DNA from: Corticium candelabrum
Taxonomy: Eukaryota; Porifera; Homoscleromorpha; Homosclerophorida; Plakinidae
Assembly: GCF_963422355.1 (NCBI RefSeq)
Contig: NC_085100.1
Location: 860,683 to 924,682 of the forward strand
DNA: 64,000 nt
Direction of reading: 5' to 3'
The notes under the pieces were generated by a model. That model had not been told where the DNA came from and did no database searches. It was given only the letters and a program-made list of their open reading frames with translations. Shown piece after piece: positions 45,733-64,000 of this stretch; position 1 is the first letter of the stretch; each line of letters opens with the position of its first letter. The position numbers were made by a program, and so were the translations under genes.

Positions 45733-47350
45733 TGCCAGTATAGTTATTCCATCCATGTGTCTCATTTCCAGAAATACATTCCACAAAAACTATTTCCATG
45801 GTGGAAAATACGGTATATATAACAATGCAAAGGACTATTATCTAAATGGCTCTAAATAGCCACAGTGTTTGTTGTCAAGTTCAAAACTAGTAAAAAATTA
45901 TGCTAAATAACAAGCACAAAAGTATCACTAAACATTCAACTGTAATTGTATGAGACTGATCATGGTATCGCATGATATATGCTTCTGTCACAGCAGTTAT
46001 AAACTAATAGTTCTCAAACAAAGAGGATATAAAATACATATAAAAAATAAACAACAGTTCATGAGTACAGTACAACTCAACAGCCTCAAGCCATAGTCTC
46101 CTTCTTGTTGTAATCAGCTTATCCTTAATTATGCCACAACATAATAGCTGAATGCAGCAGGAAGGAGCACTCTCCTTGTCACTGAAAAATCAAATGCATT
46201 ATGTGCAGCCAGCCATTTGCTTCGATCAATTTTTGTTTATCCTATCCAGTTTGGTCTACCAAGTCGCACATCAAATCAATTAATGAAATAGTTGTACTGT
46301 AGGTATCCCTGCTGTAGGCGCCTCATTAATAAATTAATCATAAAGTGAGCTCTACAGATATTTCACTGATGTGGTCTAGTATTATCCTCAAGTAACACAA
46401 GTAGTTTCTTTGGCAACATTTCGACTCAGCTCTACCCTCTCATTCAGTCTGATTCCTAATCAACCACTGATATATGCATGGTGCCACTCATTGCATTCAA
46501 ACAATATATCGATAAACATGAAAGAAGGCAACCTACCTGATAATGTTTCCTGGTGATAGCTCTAGAGTTTCACACTGGTGCCACCCTTCTGAACAGACAA
46601 CACAGACAAGCTAAAATGCGTGTATCCACATCTAAAGTAAAAATCAATCAATTAGTCCCACTTAGAGTTGCCAAATTGTGTTACAATTGCAAGTTTAAGC
46701 CTATATATAACTACCACATTATAGAAGAGTGACCACAGCTGTCAACCATGATGCCATTACATTCCAACCAACTGGTCAAACTCCAAGATTGCTGATGTTG
46801 TATATATTAGGTGCATTTCTTTTACCTAATCCAGCTAATCCAGGTTAGACGACTTAGAATTAGCAGATTAGACGGATTAGCTAATCCATCTAATCTGGAT
46901 TAGCTGGATTAGGTAAAAGAAATGCACCCATAAATTATTAGTAAATGTATCCGCGTTTAACTAAAGTTACAGTACAAACTATAATTTGGTCATAATGAAT
47001 GCCGCAGGGCTAAGAAGCTGCAGTAAATCGTCACTACGCTAACATTGATACACTATATATTTATACATATTACGTATACATCTACTTATCTAATTTCGCT
47101 CCTGAACCGATCGTCCTCTTGGCGCAGAGCCGCCGACCCGTACTTTCCACAAAGCCACTCAACAACCACTTGAATATAATTTGAGCATGCCAGCAGTGCC
47201 ATAGCAATGCTACGTTACATGTCGGAAACAGTAGTACACTTCCAGAGCCAGAAGTTGCCTTTTGTCCTCATATTTAGTAGCAACTGTAAACTGGTGGTCG
47301 CAGCTCTTGACAATCGATTGCGCATGTTCACTGTGAACCCTCCCGTTAAA
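45733..47350. other. Intergenic region, no gene recognised
   Basis: This 1.6 kb of AT-rich sequence lies between synaptotagmin-like B and ethanolamine kinase. The only structure is a palindromic element at 46810-46928. The promoter of ethanolamine kinase should be at its right end. Confidence 0.55.
46810..46928. mobile_element. Palindromic MITE-like element built of TAATCC/GGATTA motifs
   Basis: About 119 bp fold on themselves. Arms start GGTGCATTTCTTTTACCTAA and continue through TCCAGCTAATCCAG on both strands. The centre is made of further GGATTAG, CTAATCC and CTAATCT copies in both directions. No target duplication could be settled. Confidence 0.7.
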
Positions 47351-47972
47351 ATGTCGTCGGTCCCACACCTCGACGTAGCCTTTAGTTGGAATGGTGGAGT
47401 CGCAGGACATGCGTTTTTCCCTGTAGTGAAGGCTGTTCGTCCCGAATGGCAGACTGAATTGGTTAAATACCGTTATTTTACGGAAGGAATCAGCAACAAG
47501 CTGATCGGTGCACACACGGGAGCTACAATGGACGATGATCCTGATGCCATTCTCATTCGAATTCATGGAAACGACACCGATCTGCTTATAGACCGTGAAC
47601 GAGAGAAACAGACGTTTAAGCTTCTGTTTGACCACAAATGCAGTACAGCACGTCTCCTTGCCACGTTCAACAATGGTTGCAGCTATAGCTATATTGCCGG
47701 ACGTCCTCTAGATGTTGAGGATGTTCGTCAACCTGATATTTGTAAGCTGATCATTAGTCGGATGGTGCAGATGCATGGTATTCATCAATCGGATGATGCT
47801 TCAAGCTGTGTGCCCGCTCTCTTTTCAACCTTGGACAAATGGATGGAAATTGTCTCATCTGACATGAGAACTCAACGAACGGAAAGGTGGACTTTGCATC
47901 TAGCCCAAAGAATTTGCAGACGGCCATGCATCTTGTGATTATGCACAGTAGGCAAGGCAGGCAGTTAGACAG

Positions 47973-48006
<34 letters not shown>

Positions 48007-49424
48007 AGGCAGGCAGACAGACAGACGGTTTTCAATTCAACTGCAACGTTGCAATGGAAGTGTGCTGACAAGAAAACTCATGATGATCAGTTCTGGACCT
48101 AAGACCCTTTGTAGAAACACTGACTTTGCACAACTTGTAGTTAAGTAGCTTCTTTTAAGTTTTATCCCCCTTACGGGGGGATAATGTATTATGTAGTAAT
48201 TATTATGTAGTGGACTTTAGGTTTGCTTTAGAGTTTGATGGAAATTTCATTGTAATGGAAATATATGACAGACAGACAGACAGACAGAAAGGCAGACAGA
48301 CAGAAAGGCAGACAGACAGAACATATACGATAGAGACTACCAAACTAGCTTTGCATTATACTAAAGCTGAACTCGTAGCTTGTTTGCATTTAGTGTTAGA
48401 AATGTAACATAGAGTCTGTGTTTCAATAAATGAGACAGACAGACAGACACAGACAGGAAGGCAGCTGGCAGGCAAACAGACATGCAGATCAACAGACAGA
48501 ATTGAGGCAATTAAGTTGAAGCAGACTACTTGTCAGTCATCTCTAACAAATGCTTGATTTAGAATGGAAAGAGATGTTCCTTCTGCAGAAGTGTTGGTGG
48601 CAGAACTTCAGCTTCTACGTGACTCTCTAGTTCCTCTAAACTCCAAAGTCGTGTTCTGCCACAATGATCTACTGGTGAAGAACATCATTATTAGCAAAGC
48701 AAAAGGTTGAGACATTATGGCCAAATAGAAATACTGCAATGATGGTATCCATTGCATGCAGATAGCGTTACTTTTATTGACAATGAATATGCGAATTTCA
48801 ACTACAGAGCATTCGACATAGCTGACCACTTCTGTGAATTTGCAGGTCAAACTTCACATGTGACGTACTGTACTAAACACTTTACCATTGTATGCCACAA
48901 TTTGTGTAGGTGTGGACAACGTCGACTACAGTCGATACCCGGACAAAGACTTCCAGATGCAATGGTTACAGCTTTACTTGGAAGAAACAGCTCGACAAAG
49001 TGGATGTACGTCACTCATGTTCCCATCACATGATTCACATAACAATAATTATTATTACTACTATTTTTGTCCATTCTAGCAGAAAGATCAATTGACACAG
49101 ATGAGATTGAAAACTTGTACGTGGAAGTGAATAAGTTTGCCCTGGCAAGTATTCTCATGTTTGCACCTCTACTGAATCATTCTGTAAGAGTCAACTAATG
49201 ATGTACATGTTTAGGCAAGTCACCTGTTTTGGGGCGTATGGGCACTAGTACAAGCAACACACTCAGATATAGAATTCGACTTCTTAGGGTTACGATGACA
49301 CATCAACATGTGTGTATAAACGGTGAAAGATAATTGTTGTTTTGCTCACAGGTATGCCATTATTAGAATCAATGAATACTTCCAAAGGAAAGAAACATTC
49401 TTGAGATTGACAGTTGAGAATTAG
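47351..49424 (+). CDS. ETNK: Ethanolamine kinase
   Basis: Start MSSVPHLDVAFSW (47351). The first exon (to 47886) holds the nucleotide-binding core: GGISNKLIGA-like (EGISNKLIGA), ILIRIHGNDTDLLIDREREK, LLATFNNG and YIAGRPLDVEDVRQP. After a 675-bp intron with (GACA)n tracts, exon 2 (48563-~48707) has the Brenner motif VVFCHNDLLVKNII. The next (~48761-48846) has VTFIDNEYANFNYRAFDIAD and HFCEFAG. The last exons give PDKDFQMQWLQLYL, SHLFWGVWALVQA and the end FLRLTVEN. These are the choline/ethanolamine kinase motifs; GNDTDLLIDR is the EKI type. It phosphorylates ethanolamine in the CDP-ethanolamine route to phosphatidylethanolamine. All key residues are present. The intron near 49,147-49,213 is not exactly resolved. 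It ends 79 bp from the KHDC4 stop, convergent. Confidence 0.93.
47967..48028. repeat. (GACA)n microsatellite
   Basis: A tract of agacagacag type with gg variants lies in intron 1 of ethanolamine kinase. Confidence 0.95.
48267..48320. repeat. (GACA)n microsatellite
   Basis: A second GACA tract with AAAGGCAGAC interruptions lies in the same intron. Confidence 0.95.
48431..48500. repeat. (GACA)n degenerate microsatellite
   Basis: A third, more diverged GACA tract lies in the same intron. Confidence 0.85.
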
Positions 49425-49503
49425 AATGTCAGCAAAACAGGATTTATTTTATATCAACACATACGTTTGTATGTAATACTACTACTACGGAGTGTTTATA
49501 CTA

Positions 49504-58516
<9,013 letters not shown>

Positions 58517-58594
58517 ACGACAAAGTTTTGATAAATCGCGAACCCAGGGCGAGAGGTAAAGGAAAGGCCCGGATCAGGTACCGCGCGTGCCCTG

Positions 58595-58681
<87 letters not shown>

Positions 58682-59097
58682 CATACTACATTGATAGATC
58701 TAGATGCATACCAATTTGGTGTGTCTAGTTGTTGGAGGTTTTTAGTAATAGAATGTCACATTTCGTGCACATTAACTTAATAAATAATCAATCGATACAA
58801 ATAATCAATGAGACCAGGATTGAGTAAATACAGCAAGTCTGATGAGTCAAATGTTTGCACTCAAGCAATAGGCCATTCTGGAATTATAGCAAAATGCTGC
58901 CCCGTCGGCTTCTTCGGAGTTGCAAAAATTGATCCACTGTGATACACACGAGGGGTCGGATCTCGCACAGTGCGATGATGCCAGAGCACGAAAGGCTTGC
59001 CATTCTTCTCTGCCGTGCGATAGTGGCCTGTATTCCTCCCTCTGTTTACAAAAAAATCACAAACACAAACTTAGAGTACACAGATCGATGTATACGC
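58517..59097. other. Spacer between KHDC4 and the TBATA-like cluster
   Basis: This holds the KHDC4 promoter/5' UTR and a (TG)n tract at 58597-58680. The 3' UTR of the neighbouring gene lies at the right end. No gene is recognised. Confidence 0.5.
58597..58680. repeat. (TG)n microsatellite
   Basis: About 40 TG units, 80 bp upstream of the KHDC4 start codon. Confidence 0.97.
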
Positions 59098-60601
59098 CTA
59101 CGTCTCCACGTTGTAGACCCATCGATTGTAGTCGTCGCCTCTGTAGTTAGGCAGCTCTGAGATTGTTACTTGGGGATACGTAGCCGCTCTCGCGTGTCTA
59201 GAGGGAAAAGATTTTCGTCGACTGTAACTTCTGTCTTGTCTGCTGCCTGGCCTCAGCGATTTTGGATCACTCGTCAGTTCTTTGACTCCTTCAATAGACT
59301 GCAGCAGTTTGAGAACAACACGTTTGTCTGGTGGAATAAAAGAATAGTGTTCAACGATCAATATCGAACTTCAGCAGTCTCTTAAAGCATACCCGAGTCG
59401 CCAGCAGACTTGAGCCACGTTTGAACACCGGTCATCATATCAGGATTCAACACACCGAGTAGCAACTGTACATGAATCCACACGTTCACGTATGGACTCA
59501 CTGTTTTCTCGACCGTCACTCACCGTTTGTATCCGTTCTTCGTCTGTCTCAGCACATTGCAGCATTTTTAGCACCGCCGTTTTCTCTGCGATCACAACGT
59601 TCGTATAAAGTATGGCAAACAATCGAGCAAACCGCTCCATTCCGCACCTTCCTCGTTGGCACGCTCTAGCCACTCTTTAAAGGCAGGAGCAGCACTGTCT
59701 TTAAAACTGCGAGCAAACAACTCTTGAACCTGCAATTATAGAACAAGTCGTAGCATTTCTATTTGAATGAAACAGCCAAAGCCTCGCACATCAAGTTTAG
59801 GTAACTGGTTTTTTGAACTCTTTCTAATTCCTAATTCCATCTGTTTTCCTGTGATTCCACTAACTATGCACATAAATATATAAATTAATTAATAAAATAA
59901 ATGGTATACTTGATTAGTTACGATCTCTATCAGGATTCTCGTCCATTTCTCGAAACGAGGCTTGATAGATGTGAGTGAGTTCATTTCTAGAGTCTACAAT
60001 ATCAATCAATCGTAAACGTCAGTAGAACAACTCTCGAACTCTAACCATTTCCTAGTCCGACGTAATCGTCGTAAAATTTTCTGTTTACATCAGCCAACGT
60101 CTCTTCGGATACTCTCACCGCCTTTCTATGCTCGAGCGTCTTAGTTGGCATTCTCCATGTCATAAATCTCTGCAAACACAACGAAGACGTCGATCAACGT
60201 TGGCAAAAGAAAGACGCTTTTGTGCATGCTCCCTCCTTAATGATGCATGCATATGCTCGTTGTCACCTCGTAAACAAGTAATAATTAATTAATTACTAAA
60301 TATGATAATGCCATACCGAAGATGGATGAGGATTGTTCCTTCTAGTCGGTGATGTCGGTCGTAAAGGAGCCGGAGGTGTATCTTTCTTACAGAACTGTGT
60401 GCTGTAGACCGTTTGCTGCAAGCTCGCTCTCGATGCCGGGCGCGGTAAAACATACTCCGATGATTCGTGTTGCCTTTTCAGCATTCTAGCCGATTGCACT
60501 CGTCGACTCTTAGTGTAGTCGACTACATTGTCCGATGGCGAGCTGAGAAGACGGGCATGTGCAGATTTGGCGCGAGCACGCCGGTAAGTGGTCTCCGACA
60601 T
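59098..60601 (-). CDS. TBATA/SPATIAL-like protein, paralogue 1
   Basis: Start MSETTYRRARAKSAHARLL (60601). Exon 1 has SRRVQSAR and TSPTRRNNPHPSS. The next exon joins in phase with RFMTWRMPTKTLEHRKAVRV and EETLADVNRKFYDDYVGLGN. Later exons carry helix repeats of the form WL-x2-A-x-E/D...AVLKMLQ: FKEWLERANEE with EKTAVLKMLQCAETDEERIQ, and VQTWLKSAGDSDKRVVLKLLQS, each split by an intron. The end is YPQVTISELPNYRGDDYNRW. From memory, human TBATA has HHPHPQHV, FWLLYAPPKEKDLALGLLQ and PEYIGEAQV in the same order. TBATA is a testis, brain and thymus protein of poorly known function. Exon edges at the middle are approximate. Confidence 0.6.
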
Positions 60602-60949
60602 CTTCGGTCGCTAGGCAAGGTGGGAGGAGCGTGAGTGTGTCTCGTGCGTGCTGCAAATTATCAGCGCGAGAATGAGTAGATGTGTGGCATTTTCACGTGA
60701 TCACAAACCGAACGACACCTCACAATTACATAAGGCGTGGCCGGAATGCAACATCTTTAATTATCATTCATTAATCACTGGCGCCAAATGAGCTAAAAAT
60801 GCTTAGGAAAATCTAGTCTATCGCGATACTGCAAAGCATTTACAAACCAAATAGTATACGTCGGCTAGAACCGAATACAAAATATTCTCGGCTAAATAAT
60901 CGCGGCAGTTTTACACGCGTGCTTGTATGAAGTGATCTAGGATGCGAGT

Positions 60950-62691
60950 TCAAACGTATTCGGGCCATTCCGGATGAATAACATAGTGAGAACCGCGAAA
61001 CTTGGGAGCAGAACCGAACACCGACTCGCGATGCACGCCGGTCGGTCGCTGATTACGGAACGGATCGAGATGCCACAGTGCAGCCGGCTGTTTGTTTCGA
61101 GGAGCGTTAGCGCGCTCGGGCATGCTGTGACGACGGTAGAGCTGCTTGGCGGCGGCCTGCGACGAAACCTTCGGAACGAGATCGACCGACACAGAAGCGC
61201 GTCTCCGCACTTGCGCACGTGACGGAGGACGAGCACTCGATGGTGGAGAGATAGCATTCAACAGTCGTACGGCAACAGTGCGATCTATCGCAAATAGATA
61301 GGTAAACAGAGTAAGAGTCAATCGATCACCAAGTTTTACCCTCGGGTTTTGCTTCTTTGAGCCACTGTTGTACGGCAGGTATTGTGTGCGGCTGCAATGT
61401 GCGACTGACGGCCTGTAGACAGTGAAAAAAACTTAGAGACTAAACCTAGAGCAACAGATTGGTGCACGGTCATCTTTTCTACCCGATCGATTTGAGCGTC
61501 TTCTGCCGACTTTAGCATACTTAGGACTGCGTGCTGCTCTGTAAAGTAAGCGCATGATTGCTGTTCTTGGTGTCTAGATAGAGAGATAGCACGAATGGTA
61601 TATGTTACCCCTCACCTCGTTTGTTAGCATTCTTGAGCCAATCGTCGACGGCCGGTAAGTGCTCAGATTTTACTGCCGTCTCTAGTGTCTAGCAATGTAA
61701 TGAATGTCGTGATTTGTACGTTTTGTGTTTATGCGGTTGCTTATAATTAATTAAAAACTTGAGACCGCACGAGAAGGTACTTGTACCTGTTGGGTGACCG
61801 GAATTTTTATCTTGTCCACTTTCGCCTTCGTTTTGGGCTTTGATTCGATCAAATCGATTTCGTCCGTCGCCGGTTGCACTTCGATTCGCTTTGGCATGGC
61901 GGGAACTAGAGAAAAATGGAACAGAAATGTGTTTGGTTTGTGTCAAAGAGATCGATGTCGGAGGTAAGGTGATACGTTTGCCAGGCGATGGTTGTGACAG
62001 TCTGCGTCCATACTCCCAGCTTTCTGGGTCTGGAGTCTGTAGTGGCAGCTTTGCAAGTGTTGTTAGCACCTCGTTGTGAGCATCTCCATCTACGACAACC
62101 TTTTATTAGAATATCTAACGTCGAGGTACGCGTATGTATGCATGTCGTAGCCATATAGCTGCTGCTTTGTACCATTTCTCGAGTCTTTGTAGTCTTTCTG
62201 GAAAGTCTCGGCGACGTCAACTTCGAATTCTTGCAATTTGCTTTTCAAGACGTCCCCGTCGATCCCTTCGTCGTCCATTGACAATTGACGGGCGGGAATC
62301 CTCCACGTCATGAAAGACTGCAAGATTCATGCAAAATGGAACGACGAATTTAGATGCAGAAACTGTATTAGAATAGAGTTGTCTACCTGTCTTGGATGAG
62401 GGTTGTTGCGTCGGGTGGGTGAGGTGGGGCGGGCCGATGAAGGTCTGGTGCTCGCTTTCGATTCGTAGTCCTCGCTGTACATCGTTTTCCAACGATCTCC
62501 ACCCACCGACGGGCTGTAAAGTTCGCTGGGAAAAACGTGCGACGACTCTTGAGACATCTTGCGTTCGCGAGCAGACTGCACACGTCTCGAGCTACTCACT
62601 CGAGAAGCTAGTTCGTTCTCCGAAAATTCATTTTCCAGACGGCCAGTGTGTCGAGTCAATGCCGACTTGGCTCTTTGATTAGAAGCTGCCA
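60950..62691 (-). CDS. TBATA/SPATIAL-like protein, paralogue 2
   Basis: Start MAASNQRAKSALTRHTGR (62691); a longer frame upstream overlaps the divergent gene and is not used. SRRVQSARERKMSQESS and TSPTRRNNPHPRQ are followed after a clean intron by SFMTWRIPARQLSMDDEG, the same plan as paralogue 1. HNEVLTTLAKLPLQTPDPES lies near 62.07 kb, and AMPKRIEVQPATDEIDLI near 61.87 kb. Helix repeats VDDWLKNANKR / HAVLSMLKSAEDAQIDRV and VQQWLKEAKPE / DRTVAVRLLNAISPP follow, again split by introns. The end is FRGSHYVIHPEWPEYV. It has about one more WL repeat than paralogue 1. Basic, Ser/Arg-rich N-terminus. Family call rests on motif order, not a full alignment. Confidence 0.6.
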
Positions 62692-62905
62692 TGATTTTAA
62701 TGGCCGGAGCAACGAAACAGTTGGAGACTTTCGTTGTCACTTCGGTTGCCGTGTACACGCTCCTTTCGTGTAATTGGTCGAGGTCACGCGAGCGTTTAAT
62801 GCTCACGTGAATATGCACGTGAGCTTCCTTAGCAACAGTCTCTACTGTAAATGAACACGCGTCGGCGAGCTCTTGCCAGTTGTACGCTCGCCTAGTTCGA
62901 CTCAT
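62692..62905. promoter_or_regulatory. Compact divergent promoter (about 214 bp)
   Basis: Start codons of TBATA-like paralogue 2 (minus, 62691) and the plus-strand gene at 62906 face away from each other. The spacer must hold both promoters. It contains CGTTTAATGCTCACGTG and a second TGCACGTGAG. The shared CACGTGA core is present twice in opposite orientation (62,806-62,822 region). Confidence 0.55.
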
Positions 62906-64000
62906 ATGGAGAGATCAAAGTCGGCACGGCCAGCACCACACTCACAGCCGCAACAATCGTCCGGGCAGCGACGTATTCCCAGATCCAGATCGGCAGGATC
63001 TGTCTCCGGTCGTCGTTCGGTTCCTGATTTCTACACATCTGGCTTTGCTGGCCCGACTGCATCTCTCGTCGCACATATGAGGATGTTCTCACTCAGAGCC
63101 GAAGCTATGCGGCTCAAAAGTTCGGATGATCGAGCAACAATAAAGGAACACAATCGGCGTCTTCACACGCCAAGAAACAATCCGCAGCCTGCAGACGTAA
63201 GGAATAATAATTTTCACCCAAACTTCCTGCATCTGCATGGCCTCACATAATGTAAAACGTTAACTAGCTAAACAGACTGCCAATCAAGATTCTCTTGCTT
63301 CCATATACAGGCGTTTGTTCATTGGAAGAGACCGCGTTTTACTAATGAGAACTCGGTGAACGACAAAATGATGTCATCAGACACTCGGCGTTCGTTTCAA
63401 GATGAATACAGAGGCAGTGCCAGCCCTGTGGACAAAACAAATCATCAAAGTTGGAAACGTCCATTCATATTGCATGTGACTTGTACACTGCACTTCTTTG
63501 ATAGTTACAGTTTCTCTGTCTCAGCCCGAGTTAGTTACCAATGTGGCAAAAATCAAGCTTCCAGCAGAAGCATATGCACCAACAGCCATTCGTGAAATGC
63601 CTAGGCTGTCTTGGCAAGCTAATGAAGGTGCAAACGACAATTGTTAACCATGCTTAGTTGTAATGTTTGGTGGTACCGCTTCATTCCACTAGATGATGCA
63701 TACCACCAGGCATATGATGGTAATGATTATTACCTAATGGACACGGATTACCTCATGGACAAGGTAACAATGGAGATCACAGACACTCACTTATTTTCAT
63801 GTGATCTGTGTGGCAGGAGAAAGGTTGGCTCAGCTCGGAGTTTGGAGCTTCAGATGAGTTTCTAGGTTTTATGGTCTAATCCTATGTCACGTATATTAAT
63901 CAATTAACAAGTAACGATTGATACTAGATGCTATAGATCAAGAGCAATCAACAGGTGCTAAAATTCCATCCCAAAAGGTAGTGATGAGTTGAGCCTAGTA
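62906..64000 (+). CDS. NNPQP-motif protein, possible third TBATA-like member (partial, runs off right edge)
   Basis: Start MERSKSARPAPHSQPQ (62906), then a basic Ser/Arg-rich region (RRIPRSRSAGSVSGRRS). RRLHTPRNNPQPAD follows at the end of exon 1 (~63198, donor gtaagg). After ttccatatacag, AFVHWKRPRFTNENSVNDKM follows. The layout NNP[HQ]P-intron-F-x-[TH]-W-[RK] is as in the two minus-strand neighbours. Later exons include PELVTNVAKIKLPAEAYAP (63.53 kb), DDAYHQAYDGNDYYLMDTDY (63.70 kb) and EKGWLSSEFGASDEFLG (63.82 kb). No WL repeat is in view yet. Membership of the same family is plausible but not shown. Confidence 0.5.

Noticed and set aside
47210-47635. Minus-strand frame of 141 residues
   Set aside because: It is antisense to the ethanolamine kinase exon, which has clear kinase motifs.
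48165-48187. Short CCCCCTTACGGGGGG hairpin resembling a terminator
   Set aside because: It is a small intronic palindrome; bacterial-type terminators do not apply here.
62692-62905. N-terminal extension of TBATA-like paralogue 2 up to 62905
   Set aside because: It would overlap the divergent start. The ATG at 62691 gives an N-terminus similar to paralogue 1, and a compact divergent promoter is more likely.

Overview
This looks like the genome of an early-branching, ciliated invertebrate animal; a sponge is the best guess, but the phylum is not proven by the sequence. Genes have many short GT-AG introns. The gene set is metazoan: secreted Ig-domain proteins, synaptotagmin-like tandem C2 proteins, acid ceramidase, Musashi/DAZAP1-type RRM proteins, KHDC4, ethanolamine kinase and probable TBATA/SPATIAL-family proteins. 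(CA)n and (GACA)n microsatellites and short inverted-repeat transposons fill introns and spacers. No bacterial operon, CRISPR array or LTR/retroviral element was seen.

Left third (1-20,011, minus strand). A giant secreted Ig-repeat protein runs off the left edge. Its signal-peptide exon is at 10.7 kb, and its domains form a three-domain super-repeat in which most have lost the Ig cysteine pair. Next comes a second secreted protein with seven Ig domains followed by an S1/V8-PRSS23-like serine protease (His, Asp and Ser all visible). Its first Ig domain is split by an intron holding a restriction-endonuclease-type LINE remnant. A small 88-aa, three-exon gene follows, with an intact tRNA-Gln(UUG) in its second intron.

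Middle (20,277-45,732). A GBP-like GTPase with a C-terminal RING finger comes first. Three head-to-tail paralogous genes for tandem-RRM proteins with Q/G/Y/P-rich tails follow, all minus strand. Their N-terminal intron positions and phases are identical, so they arose by tandem duplication. The introns of the third gene hold a 1.2-kb foldback element and hAT-, mariner- and TTA-type MITEs. An acid ceramidase gene (minus) is divergent from two tandem synaptotagmin-like genes (plus); nested foldback elements sit in the shared upstream region.

Right third (47,351-64,000). An ethanolamine kinase gene (plus) converges on KHDC4 (minus), with 79 bp between stop codons. The large KHDC4 intron contains a decayed APE-type LINE, itself interrupted next to its RT YADD motif by a 568-bp hAT element with a 6-bp target duplication. 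A cluster of three genes sharing an N-N-P-[HQ]-P motif closes the window. Two are probable TBATA/SPATIAL homologues on the minus strand; the third is divergent from a roughly 214-bp shared promoter and runs off the right edge.

Exon joins were made by eye from splice sites and reading phase. Where these agree they are stated as firm; several internal exon boundaries remain approximate.
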